This document shows, piece by piece, positions 14,562-23,464 of a DNA stretch of 24,468 bases. The stretch's first letter is position 1, and every line of letters starts with the position of its first letter. A program made the translations under genes and the position numbers. The notes beneath the pieces are model-generated. The model saw nothing but the letters and a program-made list of their open reading frames with translations, searched no databases and was not told where the DNA came from. This DNA comes from CAYZEZ01 sp964477295 (lineage in GTDB: Bacteria; Bacteroidota; Bacteroidia; Bacteroidales; SM23-62): positions 1 to 24,468 of the forward strand of contig CAYZEZ010000030.1 of the NCBI GenBank assembly GCA_964477295.1, given 5' to 3'.

Positions 14562-16895
14562 ATGTCATCTGATCATTTCACCAGGGTTGAAAAGGAATTT
14601 TACAGGGAATCAGGAGTTAAATCATTTTCAACCAGGATACCTTACATTTTAGTGGATAGCTTTCCTGAACTTGGAAAACTGGTAGCATACCGATTCCTGG
14701 AATGGGTTGCCGATCATCCGGATGGCGTAATCAGCCTGCCAACGGGTAAAACCCCTGAGTATTTTATTAAATGGACCAAACATTTGCTTGCAGGATGGAA
14801 CGAGGAAAAAATATTGGAGGAAAGAAAAAAACTTGGATTCAGCGGCATAAAACTACCGGACCTTTCTAAGCTCCAATTTGTACAGATCGATGAGTTTTAT
14901 CCTGTATCTCCTGAACAACATAACAGTTTCTACTATTACGTAAAGAAGTTTTATGTTGAAGATTTTGGGATGGACCCTGACCGCGCACTGCTTATCAATT
15001 GTGCCCAAATACCCCTTGCCCAGGATAAATCATTCAATGAAATTTTTCCAGACTCCCTGATAGACACAACATTGCGCTATCGTGAAGCCATATCAGATGA
15101 TGAAAAACTCAAGCAGGAATCGATTTTTATGATCGATAACTGGTGCAGGGAATACGAGGAAAAGATCCGCGAAAAGGGAGGGATTGGTTTTTTCCTTGGT
15201 GGGATTGGCCCGGATGGTCACATTGGATTTAATACCCGGGGATCTGATCATTTTTCAAATACCAGGCTTACAAGTACAAATTTTGAAACACAGGCTGTCT
15301 CTGCAGCCGACCTGGGTGGCATAGAGATTTCAAGGCACAGGCTGGTAATAACCATTGGACTTGAAACGATAACAAACAATCCCGATGTTGTGGCCATTAT
15401 TTTCGCAGCTGGAGAATCGAAAGCAGATATCATTCAAAAATCGCTGGAAAGTGAACCAACGAACCTATATCCGGCAACTTCTCTTCATAAATTGAAAAAC
15501 AGCAGGTTCTACCTGACAAAAGGAGCCGCTGTTAAGTTGCACGACAGGCTGGAATCATTTTATCATACCGGGGAATGGAGTCACCAGAAAACAGAACGTA
15601 CGATTATTGATCTCTGCAAAAAGTTGGATACCTATGGACATAAATTAACCGTTGAGGATTTGCTGGAGAACCACTATAGTAAACTCATTCCAAATATTAA
15701 TGAATCGACTGTTAAATCGGTCATGGATTCCATTGAAGTAAAACTGCACAAAGGCCTTCAGCAAGAGAAAGAACAGGTCTATTTGCATACAGGACCCCAT
15801 CATGACGATATAATGCTGGGTATTTTACCTTACATCACACATCAACTCAGATCTGCAACTAATGATTTTCATTTTGCTGTTCTTACTTCAGGATTTACTG
15901 CGGTCACAAATACTTTCCTGAAAGAGGTGCTGAAAGATACATGGGAGTTTCTGGAGAAGGGGAGGATAGAGATGGTCCGCTATAATGATTTCTTTGATAA
16001 GGGCTATAAATACAAATGGGATAAAGATGTTTCCCATTACCTTAACAAAGTGGCTGCAAGAGATCCTGTAGGGCAGCGAAGAGGTTTATGCCACCGTATC
16101 GTCAGGAATATAGTAGAGCTATCAGGTGTCAGCAATTCAGAGCAACTGCGGGATAAAATTCATGAGTTCATTTCTATCATGAATAACAGCTATGATGGTG
16201 AAAAAAATCCAGGACCCATTCAAATGTTAAAAGGAATGATCCGTGAGTTTGAAGAAGAGCTGGTCTGGGCCCATTTTGGAATGCAGGTGAAGAACATTAA
16301 ACATTTACGGCTAGGATTTTACACAGGTGATATCTTCACGGAGCAACCCACTATTAAGCGTGATGTGGAACCTGTGATCTCCATGATAAAAGAGATTAAA
16401 CCTACCGTAATCAGCCTGGCGCTTGATCCTGAAGGCAGCGGGCCGGATACACATTACAAGGTTTTACAAACCATTGCTGAAGCCATCAGGATATGGCAAA
16501 AAGAGGATGACCTGGCAAAGCTGAGGATTTGGGGGTACAGAAATGTCTGGTACAGGTTCCATCCGTCAGAGGCAGACATCATTGTGCCCGTATCACTCAA
16601 TTCACTTGCAGTACTGAATGATGCCTTCAAACATTGCTATGTTACCCAGGTTGATGCATCATTCCCAAGCTATGAATACGATGGCACTTTCAGTGAACTG
16701 GCCCAGAGGATATGGGTGGAACAACTGAAAGATATTCAGCTGTTGCTGGGAAAAAATTTCTTCTATGAGAATTCCCACCCCAGGATACGCGGAGCTCACG
16801 GGCTTGTTTATTTCCGTGAAATGACTGTTGAAGAGTTCCTGAAACAGGCGAGGGAGCTTGAGAAGAGCATGGAAGGAATGACGACTTCAGAATAA
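14562..16895 (+). CDS. NagB-like glucosamine-6-phosphate deaminase domain fused to a PIG-L-like deacetylase domain
   Basis: The 777-residue cytoplasmic protein carries two domains. Residues about 20-345 are NagB-like: SLPTGKTPEYF, the FVQIDEFYPV motif (Asp110, matching E. coli Asp72) and GGIGPDGHIGFNT (Asp218 and His220, matching Asp141 and His143). The catalytic partner Glu148 of E. coli NagB is Thr225 here. Residues about 400-700 are PIG-L/LmbE-like, starting with TGPHHDDIMLG (His413-His414-Asp415-Asp416) and with a late DPEGSGPDTHYKV. The same fusion is known in Bacteroidota (the BT_0258 type, 'glucosamine-6-phosphate deaminase-like'). It probably acts on an amino-sugar phosphate or its N-acetyl derivative; with the Glu change, simple NagB activity is uncertain. 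It lies 55 bp after the MORN gene. Confidence 0.85.
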   Translation: MSSDHFTRVEKEFYRESGVKSFSTRIPYILVDSFPELGKLVAYRFLEWVADHPDGVISLPTGKTPEYFIKWTKHLLAGWNEEKILEERKKLGFSGIKLPDLSKLQFVQIDEFYPVSPEQHNSFYYYVKKFYVEDFGMDPDRALLINCAQIPLAQDKSFNEIFPDSLIDTTLRYREAISDDEKLKQESIFMIDNWCREYEEKIREKGGIGFFLGGIGPDGHIGFNTRGSDHFSNTRLTSTNFETQAVSAADLGGIEISRHRLVITIGLETITNNPDVVAIIFAAGESKADIIQKSLESEPTNLYPATSLHKLKNSRFYLTKGAAVKLHDRLESFYHTGEWSHQKTERTIIDLCKKLDTYGHKLTVEDLLENHYSKLIPNINESTVKSVMDSIEVKLHKGLQQEKEQVYLHTGPHHDDIMLGILPYITHQLRSATNDFHFAVLTSGFTAVTNTFLKEVLKDTWEFLEKGRIEMVRYNDFFDKGYKYKWDKDVSHYLNKVAARDPVGQRRGLCHRIVRNIVELSGVSNSEQLRDKIHEFISIMNNSYDGEKNPGPIQMLKGMIREFEEELVWAHFGMQVKNIKHLRLGFYTGDIFTEQPTIKRDVEPVISMIKEIKPTVISLALDPEGSGPDTHYKVLQTIAEAIRIWQKEDDLAKLRIWGYRNVWYRFHPSEADIIVPVSLNSLAVLNDAFKHCYVTQVDASFPSYEYDGTFSELAQRIWVEQLKDIQLLLGKNFFYENSHPRIRGAHGLVYFREMTVEEFLKQARELEKSMEGMTTSE

Positions 16896-16960
16896 TGAAT
16901 ATCGAACTATGAATTATAAAGTGAAGAAAACATCATTTATTATTATTAATATATACGTAA

Positions 16961-18583
16961 GTGACTGGCAAGGAAAGAATTCAAAAAGCATTTGCTCTGC
17001 AAAACACCGACAGGACCCCCTGGATTCCTTTTGTGGGTATACATGGTGCTGAATTATTGGGTTTAGGCGCTGAAGAATATCTTAAATCATCCGACCATAT
17101 CTACAAAGGAGTAAGCGAGGCTATCAAACTATACAAGCCGGATGCAATCCCGGTTGCATTCGATCTGCAAATTGAAGCAGAGGCCCTTGGCTGCCAGGTT
17201 GCCTGGAGCCCTGAAAATCCGCCGGCAGTAGTTACACATCCCCTCTCTGAAGGGAAAGCGCTTAAAGACTTAAAAATTCCTGATAAAAGCAGTGCCAGGA
17301 TCCCGGTGGTTATGGATGCAGCATCAAGGTTGTGCAATGATTACCCCAATCTGGCATTCTATGGTCTGATTACCGGGCCGTTTACCCTGGCTTTACACCT
17401 GCTGGGTACCGATATTTTTATAAAAATGTTTGAGGATGAGGCTTTTGTGAATGAGCTCCTGGATTTTACCAGGCAGGTTGGCATTGCAATGGCCGATCTT
17501 TATATGGAAGCCGGATGCGATGTAATTGCTGTGGTTGATCCAATGACCAGCCAGATTGGGCCTGATCAGTTTTCGCAGTTTGTCACTGAACCTGTATCCC
17601 GATTATTCAGTCATATCAGGGATATACAGTGCCTGAGCTCTTTTTTCGTTTGCGGTTATGCACAGCAAAACATTGAAATAATGTGTGATTGTAAACCAGA
17701 CAATGTATCCATCGATGAAAACATCCCGCTTGATTATGTCAGGGACGTGTGTCTGGATCGGGGAATTAGTTTTGGCGGGAACATGAAACTTACTGTAGTA
17801 TTATTGATGGGCTCACCCGAGGTTTGTCAGCAGCATACTCTCGAATGCCTCGACCTGGGTAAGGATACAGGATTTATCCTGGCACCCGGTTGTGATCTGC
17901 CAATGAAAACACCTGTTAAAAATATTCAGGCTGTAAGTGACCTGGTGCGGGATCCATATCAACAGGATGTCATCCGCGCTGTGGAGAAAAAACAAATTGA
18001 TGAGATATTGCCCGATATGAGGGATTACGGAAAGGCTGAGAAGATTATTGTTGATATAATTACTCTTGATTCTGAATCGTGTGCACCCTGTCAATACATG
18101 GTGGAAGCAGTAAAGAAGGTGGCTCCCGACTTTGAAGGGATAGTGGAATGGCGAGAGCATTCAATTAAGGAACTGGATGCAGTAAATTTTATGAGTGCGC
18201 TAATGGTTAAAAACATTCCGACCATTTGCATCGATGGGAAAATAGCATTTGTTTCAAAAATCCCCCCCAAGCATGAACTGATCCGGGCTATCCAGGAAAG
18301 GATCAATGAAAAAATGAGACTTAAAATAAGAATGAAAAAGGGGGAGGTTCTGATACTTGGCAAATCCAAAGAAGAGTGCCGTTCACTCGAAGAAAAAATG
18401 AAAGAGGTAATAACAGAACTGGGTCCAACCATATCTTATCGAATTATAACTGATAAAAAGGAATTATTGGCATACGGGGTAGTCCAAACCCCTTCGGTAA
18501 TAATCGTTTCCTATAAAACAAAATCACAGGGACAGGATCCATCTCCTGAGGTCCTGAAAGAATGGGTTAAAGAGATCATCTGA
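16961..18583 (+). CDS. UroD/MtaA-superfamily protein fused to thioredoxin-like domains
   Basis: This 540-residue protein is read from GTG at 16961, directly after an in-frame TAA; the resulting MTGKERIQKAFALQNTDRTP is the standard UroD-family start. Residues 1-350 are an MtaA/CmuA-like barrel. The zinc motif H-x-C appears as F-V-C-G (Phe229, Cys231), and the later ligand is Cys311 in APGCDLPMKTP, so the usual His is missing. Residues about 362-455 form a thioredoxin-like domain with a CAPC active site (Cys374, Cys377) and a cis-Pro-type NIPTICIDGK. Residues 457-540 look like a second, degenerate thioredoxin-like domain with one Cys473 and VQTPSVIIV. Possible role: methyl or thiol transfer coupled to redox (inference). 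Its stop overlaps the start of the CobW gene. Confidence 0.82.
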   Translation: MTGKERIQKAFALQNTDRTPWIPFVGIHGAELLGLGAEEYLKSSDHIYKGVSEAIKLYKPDAIPVAFDLQIEAEALGCQVAWSPENPPAVVTHPLSEGKALKDLKIPDKSSARIPVVMDAASRLCNDYPNLAFYGLITGPFTLALHLLGTDIFIKMFEDEAFVNELLDFTRQVGIAMADLYMEAGCDVIAVVDPMTSQIGPDQFSQFVTEPVSRLFSHIRDIQCLSSFFVCGYAQQNIEIMCDCKPDNVSIDENIPLDYVRDVCLDRGISFGGNMKLTVVLLMGSPEVCQQHTLECLDLGKDTGFILAPGCDLPMKTPVKNIQAVSDLVRDPYQQDVIRAVEKKQIDEILPDMRDYGKAEKIIVDIITLDSESCAPCQYMVEAVKKVAPDFEGIVEWREHSIKELDAVNFMSALMVKNIPTICIDGKIAFVSKIPPKHELIRAIQERINEKMRLKIRMKKGEVLILGKSKEECRSLEEKMKEVITELGPTISYRIITDKKELLAYGVVQTPSVIIVSYKTKSQGQDPSPEVLKEWVKEII

Positions 18584-19521
18584 TAAACAATCAACCCCAA
18601 ATACCATTTTTCCTGGTTACCGGATACCTTGGATCCGGTAAGACTACCTTTATTAATCAATTTCTCGGGCAATTTGCATCCACGCAAAAAATAGGTGTGA
18701 TCCAGAATGAATATACCAGTGCCAATATTGATACGACCGAACTTTATTCCCCGGGAAGAAAGTTTGAGGTACTCGAGATAAACAATGGTTCTGTTTTTTG
18801 TATTTGCCAGCTTGCCAATTTTATCGATTCAGCAGCTGACTTTATCAGGGAATGCCAGCCCGGGATGATTATTCTTGAAGCTTCCGGGCTGTCAGATCCG
18901 ATTGCAGTTGCTGAACTTCTGCAACATGAAAAGCTGCAGGATCATATTTACCTGGCTCATGTTTGGACCATTGTAGACGCAGTGAATTTCAACAAAGTGA
19001 TTCAGATGGCCGACCGACTGAAAAGACAAATCATGATTTCAGATACACTAGTAATCAATAAAGTGGATTCCGGTGAACAAAACCTGCCCGGAATTCATGA
19101 AAGACTGGCTGCATTAAATCCGGATGCTGTGCGGATTGAATCCTCTTATTGTAATATCCGCTTTGAGACTATTGAAGATTTGATCATTGGTGATCCCCTG
19201 GCCCTGATTTTGAAAAAGCAACATGGTAATATGATCCCTCTTGACAGGGCCATAGTGAATACTGTTGTACTGAAAACGACCTTTAAAATATCTGAGATAC
19301 GTTTGCGCCGATTCCTGAAAGAAGTTGAGAACAAAGTCATACGGATGAAGGGTTTTGTAAACCTGGATTCAGGACAAACACTCAGGATACAATCGGTATT
19401 CGGGGTGACCAATACAGTACAGGTTTACCATTATACCGGTCCGACAGAGATGATTGGAATAGGATTCAATATAACTGCCGCAGATTTTGGGAAAAAATTT
19501 CACTCCTGCAGAAAGGCATAA
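18580..19521 (+). CDS. COG0523/CobW-type G3E GTPase, probable metal or cofactor chaperone
   Basis: The frame is open from 18571, and a GTG at 18697 would cut off the P-loop. I place the start at CTG 18580, which overlaps the preceding TGA as CTGA; ATA 18583 is the alternative. This gives 313 residues. Walker A is GYLGSGKTT (residues 15-23), a switch/Walker B region reads IILEASGLSDPIAVAEL, and the guanine-specificity motif is NKVD (160-163). The CobW_C domain follows from about 220 (LKTTFKISEIRLRRFLKEVE). The metal-binding loop is CICQ (Cys74, Cys76) instead of the usual CxCC. Family members deliver Zn, Co or other metals to client enzymes; the neighbouring UroD-like zinc protein is the obvious candidate client. 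The 3' end overlaps the next gene by 35 bp. Confidence 0.85.
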   Translation: MINNQPQIPFFLVTGYLGSGKTTFINQFLGQFASTQKIGVIQNEYTSANIDTTELYSPGRKFEVLEINNGSVFCICQLANFIDSAADFIRECQPGMIILEASGLSDPIAVAELLQHEKLQDHIYLAHVWTIVDAVNFNKVIQMADRLKRQIMISDTLVINKVDSGEQNLPGIHERLAALNPDAVRIESSYCNIRFETIEDLIIGDPLALILKKQHGNMIPLDRAIVNTVVLKTTFKISEIRLRRFLKEVENKVIRMKGFVNLDSGQTLRIQSVFGVTNTVQVYHYTGPTEMIGIGFNITAADFGKKFHSCRKA

Positions 19522-21868
19522 AATCATCCCGGGGATAACAATTTGCCTGGTTCTTTTTCTGCTTAACCTGTTGTCGATACAGGCGCAGGAGATGATAACG
19601 CAAAATGTCCGGGGTACAGTAGTGGACCAGATTACAGGTAGCCATCTGATCGGTGCCACAGTTGTAATCCTGGATTCAGATCCACTGGTGGGTACAGTGA
19701 CCGACCTGAACGGTGAATTTTTGCTGAGAGGGATCCCTGTTGGAAGGCATACTATCCAGGTTGATTATTTAGGTTATCACCGGCAGACTTTGTCGGGTCT
19801 GAATGTTGTTTCCGGCAAAGAGCTCATTATCCTGGTCGAGATGGTGGAAAAAGTGATAATGGGTGAGGAGATAACCATCCGGGCCCATGCAAGAAAAGAC
19901 CAGCCTCTGAATGAAATGGCAGTTGTCAGCGCGAGGTCATTCACTGTTGAAGAAACTGAAAAATATGCAGGTAGCCTTGGTGATCCGGCGAGGATGGCCA
20001 TGAGTTTTGCCGGTGTAATGAGTGGTTCTGACCAGGTCAATGATATTGTAATACGCGGTAATTCACCCATTGGGCTGTTATGGCGCCTGGAAGGGATACA
20101 GATCCCCAACCCAAATCATTTTGGTTCGATCGGTTCCACAGGAGGTGCTATCAGTATGCTGAATAACAATGTATTAAGCAATTCTGATTTCTTTACAGGA
20201 GCCTTCCCCGCAGAATATGGAAATGCCCTGTCCGGTGTTTTTGATCTTCGGTTAAGAAATGGAAATGATAAAAAACGGGAACACACCCTGCAGGTCGGCT
20301 TAAATGGCGCTGAAGTGGGCGTTGAAGGTCCCATTACGAAGGGGAATGGGAATTCTTACCTGGCGCATTACAGGTATTCCACACTGGCTGCCCTTCACCT
20401 GATGGGATTGAATATCGGGGTCATGGCCATCCCGTATTTCCAGGATCTTTCGTTTAAGCTTGATTTCAGGACCAAAAATGCAGGAAGGTGGTCGATATTC
20501 GGATTGGGCGGATTGAATCACATCACCCTTGAAGAGGATGAAAATGAAAAAAAAAGCCTGTTACGATTATCAACCCAAACCGGAGTAGCAGGGATTTCGC
20601 ATACCCATTTCTTTAATCCAACTACCAGGCTGAAAACTGTTTTAGCTTTTTCAGCATCCAGGGACCAGGAGGCTGATTCAGTAATAACCAGAGGGGCAAT
20701 TGAAGATTTTTACTGGGACACCTACCTGGAATTAAAATATTCATTTGCTTCGAACCTCAGGAAAAAATTTAGTTCCAGAGACCATTTGATCACCGGGATC
20801 AATATAGATTTTATGCAGGTCAATTACAGGGATAGCATATATAACCTGGAGCTTAATGATTATCTGAAAACGGTTGATATAAAAGCCGACCTGTTTATTT
20901 TCCAGGCTTTTATGCAATGGAGGCACTGGTTTTCTGATGGCCTGAGTTTTATATCCGGGCTTCACTATCAGCAGGTGTCGCTCAACAATGAACGCGTTTT
21001 TGAGCCCAGGGCCAGCCTGAACTGGGACTTAAATCAAGGGAATACACTCAGTCTTGGATACGGACTTCACAGCCAGGTTCAGCCCAGGATGGTCTATTTT
21101 GACGAGACTCTGACAGACACCCTTCAATTAACCTATGTTCAGACCAATAAGGATATAGGATTTACCCGGAGCCATCATTTAGTGCTCGGTTTTCAGCATT
21201 TATTTAATCCCGACCTGAGGCTTAAAGCGGAAGCCTATTACCAGAAACTTTATAATATACCTGTAAAGAGGACCCCATCCTGGATATCCCTTGTAAATTA
21301 TGGAGGTAGTTTTAGCTGGGGAGATTATGACAGTCTTGTAAATGAAGGTACCGGCCGGAACATTGGAATGGAATTTACATTCGAGCATTTTTTTCCCCGG
21401 AATTATTATTATTTATTCACATTGTCAGTTTTTGATTCAAAATATAAGGCAAGCGATGGTATTACCAGAAATACTGCATTCAACGGTAATTATATTCTAA
21501 ATATGTTGGGTGGTTATGAGTTTCGGTTAAAAAATCAAAATTCTTTTGCAATTGATACACGCACAATGTGGGCCGGTGGATTGAGGAAGGTGCCTATTGA
21601 TATCGACCGGTCAGTTGCGGAGCAAAAAACCGTGTATGACTATTCCAGGGTTTATAAAGACAGGAATAAAGACTTTTTCAGAGTCGATATCCGCTTCTCA
21701 TACAAACTCAACAGGCCAAGGGTAGGTCACCTCATTGCAATAGATATACAGAATGTTACTAACAGGAAAAACCAGTTTCTGGAAAGTTTTGATCCCGGCT
21801 CAGGCCAGATTAAACAGGAATACCAGATAGGGATCCTTCCTCTCGTGCTCTGGAGAGTATATTTTTAA
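19487..21868 (+). CDS. TonB-dependent outer-membrane receptor, coupled to the CobW-type gene
   Basis: The 793-residue product is read from TTG at 19487, inside the end of the GTPase gene. There is no ATG ahead of the signal peptide; the first in-frame ATG (19591) falls after it. The signal peptide core is CLVLFLLNLLSIQAQ. A CarboxypepD_reg-like domain covers about 40-130 (VRGTVVDQITGSHLIGATVV, TDLNGEFLLRGIPVG). The plug is at about 140-250, with VNDIVIRGNSPIGLLWRLEG, IQIPNPNHFG and GAFPAEYGNALSGVFDLRLR. The barrel runs to a terminal PLVLWRVYF. It has no STN domain and no SusD partner, so it is not a standard glycan transporter. Coupling to UroD-thioredoxin and CobW genes suggests a metal, corrinoid or small-cofactor substrate; this is inference. 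It converges on the fucosidase gene, 52 bp away, with no clear terminator between. Confidence 0.88.
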   Translation: MGKNFTPAERHKIIPGITICLVLFLLNLLSIQAQEMITQNVRGTVVDQITGSHLIGATVVILDSDPLVGTVTDLNGEFLLRGIPVGRHTIQVDYLGYHRQTLSGLNVVSGKELIILVEMVEKVIMGEEITIRAHARKDQPLNEMAVVSARSFTVEETEKYAGSLGDPARMAMSFAGVMSGSDQVNDIVIRGNSPIGLLWRLEGIQIPNPNHFGSIGSTGGAISMLNNNVLSNSDFFTGAFPAEYGNALSGVFDLRLRNGNDKKREHTLQVGLNGAEVGVEGPITKGNGNSYLAHYRYSTLAALHLMGLNIGVMAIPYFQDLSFKLDFRTKNAGRWSIFGLGGLNHITLEEDENEKKSLLRLSTQTGVAGISHTHFFNPTTRLKTVLAFSASRDQEADSVITRGAIEDFYWDTYLELKYSFASNLRKKFSSRDHLITGINIDFMQVNYRDSIYNLELNDYLKTVDIKADLFIFQAFMQWRHWFSDGLSFISGLHYQQVSLNNERVFEPRASLNWDLNQGNTLSLGYGLHSQVQPRMVYFDETLTDTLQLTYVQTNKDIGFTRSHHLVLGFQHLFNPDLRLKAEAYYQKLYNIPVKRTPSWISLVNYGGSFSWGDYDSLVNEGTGRNIGMEFTFEHFFPRNYYYLFTLSVFDSKYKASDGITRNTAFNGNYILNMLGGYEFRLKNQNSFAIDTRTMWAGGLRKVPIDIDRSVAEQKTVYDYSRVYKDRNKDFFRVDIRFSYKLNRPRVGHLIAIDIQNVTNRKNQFLESFDPGSGQIKQEYQIGILPLVLWRVYF

Positions 21869-21920
21869 AAATAGTTTACATATGATCAGTGCAGTGGCGA
21901 CACCCTGCCAGATCCTGTAA

Positions 21921-23420
21921 CTAGATTTCAAGTTTAAAAACGTATGCATGGTCGCATGGCTTGTCTTCAGGGAAGTGCAGGGTTAGCCCATCTTTATTCT
22001 GTTCCCACTCAATTTCAGAGGAACTACCCAGCATGGAAACAGATTTGATCTCCCTTAACCCGGAATCTGAATTTAATCCGGAAGCAACCACCTTCCTGTC
22101 CTCAGGCCAATCCAATACTATAACAAAGAAAGCATCCTTTTTTGTAGTGAAACGAATATCCCGCGCTGAATAGAAATCATCTTCTTCCTCTGAAAAATAT
22201 CCTCCAACACCCTTCGTCGGGCCTTCGCCATATAGTTTCCATGGCCTGGTGCCATAAATAGCGTCACCATTTACTTTGAGCCATGCCCCTATACCAAGCA
22301 GGAGCTTTTTTTGTTCTTCAGGAATAGATCCGTCGGGATGAGGGCCGATATTCAGGAGAAGGTTCCCGTTCTTACTTACCCGGTCCACCAAGTTGTCAAC
22401 CAGCATGTTAACCGTTTTATACCTGGGTTTTGAAATGTAACTCCACGATTTAAAATCGATCGATGTATCGGTGATCCACGGATCAACACTGAGCGTGTCA
22501 AGCTTGCCCCTTTCCAGGTCGAGTACAGCGACACCACGCGGCAGGTCTTCATGTTTGTAGGTAACAACAACTTCTTTACCCCATTGAATAGCCTGATTGT
22601 AATAATAGGCGAGAAATTTCTTTTTATAGGGTTCAAACTCGGGTTCTCCCCATCCAAAATCAAACCATAAATAATCGGGCCGGTATTTATTTATCACTTC
22701 TTTTGTTTTGGCCAGCCACATATTGAGGAATTCTTCTGAAGCAGGATCTCCGGACTCATGTAATGGCGGATAGATATTATCAACGCCACAGAATTCGGGG
22801 TTTTTTGTGTCAGGATTTTCCAGCCTGTAGGATGGTTCATAATATTTCCAGTGGAAAGCATGATGGAAGGAGGTAACGAATTTCATTCCCTGTGCCCTGA
22901 CGGCTTCGGCCAGTTCACCCACCACATCGCGACCGGGTCCCATATCCATTGCGTCCCAATGGGTTAAATCACTGTCCCACATTGCCAGCCCATCGTGATG
23001 TTCGGCTACTGGTCCCGCAAATTGAGCACCCGATTTTTTAAACAATTCGGCCCATTCTCCAGCATTGAATTTCTCCGCTGTGAACAGGGGGATCAGGTCT
23101 TTGTATCCAAATTCAGACGGATCTCCATAAGTAGCCTTGTGGAATTCATAAAATTCCGCCCCCCTGCCTTCATCATCTTTCATATACATAAGCCTGGGAT
23201 ACCATTCGTTTTCATACTGCGGGACGGAATAGGCCCCCCAGTGAGTGTAGATCCCAAACTTTGCATCAAGGAACCATTCCGGCACTTCATACTGTTGCAG
23301 AGATTCCCACTCGGCTTCAAATTTCAATGCTTCGTCTGCTGTTTGCTGTTTTCCTCCCTGCTGGCAGCTCAGGGATGTAATGAGGATAAGTAGTGTTAAA
23401 AAGGCGATAAGATTCTTCAT
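21921..23420 (-). CDS. GH29 alpha-L-fucosidase, lipoprotein
   Basis: The enzyme removes terminal alpha-L-fucose from glycans. The frame extends to an ATG at 23468, but the internal ATG at 23420 starts a clean lipoprotein signal (MKNLIAFLTLLILITSLSC, Cys19), so I choose it; the mature enzyme is anchored in the envelope. The product is 499 residues. GH29 signatures are clear: AKFGIYTHWGAYSVPQYENE, AGPVAEHHDGLAMWDSDLT, a VTSFHHAFHWKYYE barrel strand, and the nucleophile motif PDYLWFDFGWGEPEFE (Asp254 from the chosen start). The barrel ends with NGNLLLNIGPHPDG, followed by a C-terminal beta-sandwich. It is divergent from a broken sulfatase gene, and the fuconolactonase-like gene lies beyond. A 12-bp inverted repeat (23465-23490) lies 45 bp upstream of the chosen start. 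Confidence 0.93.
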   Translation of the reverse strand: MKNLIAFLTLLILITSLSCQQGGKQQTADEALKFEAEWESLQQYEVPEWFLDAKFGIYTHWGAYSVPQYENEWYPRLMYMKDDEGRGAEFYEFHKATYGDPSEFGYKDLIPLFTAEKFNAGEWAELFKKSGAQFAGPVAEHHDGLAMWDSDLTHWDAMDMGPGRDVVGELAEAVRAQGMKFVTSFHHAFHWKYYEPSYRLENPDTKNPEFCGVDNIYPPLHESGDPASEEFLNMWLAKTKEVINKYRPDYLWFDFGWGEPEFEPYKKKFLAYYYNQAIQWGKEVVVTYKHEDLPRGVAVLDLERGKLDTLSVDPWITDTSIDFKSWSYISKPRYKTVNMLVDNLVDRVSKNGNLLLNIGPHPDGSIPEEQKKLLLGIGAWLKVNGDAIYGTRPWKLYGEGPTKGVGGYFSEEEDDFYSARDIRFTTKKDAFFVIVLDWPEDRKVVASGLNSDSGLREIKSVSMLGSSSEIEWEQNKDGLTLHFPEDKPCDHAYVFKLEI

Positions 23421-23464
23421 TATAATGCGGTTTTTGGTATTAATGTCAGGTGTTGAACCGATTG

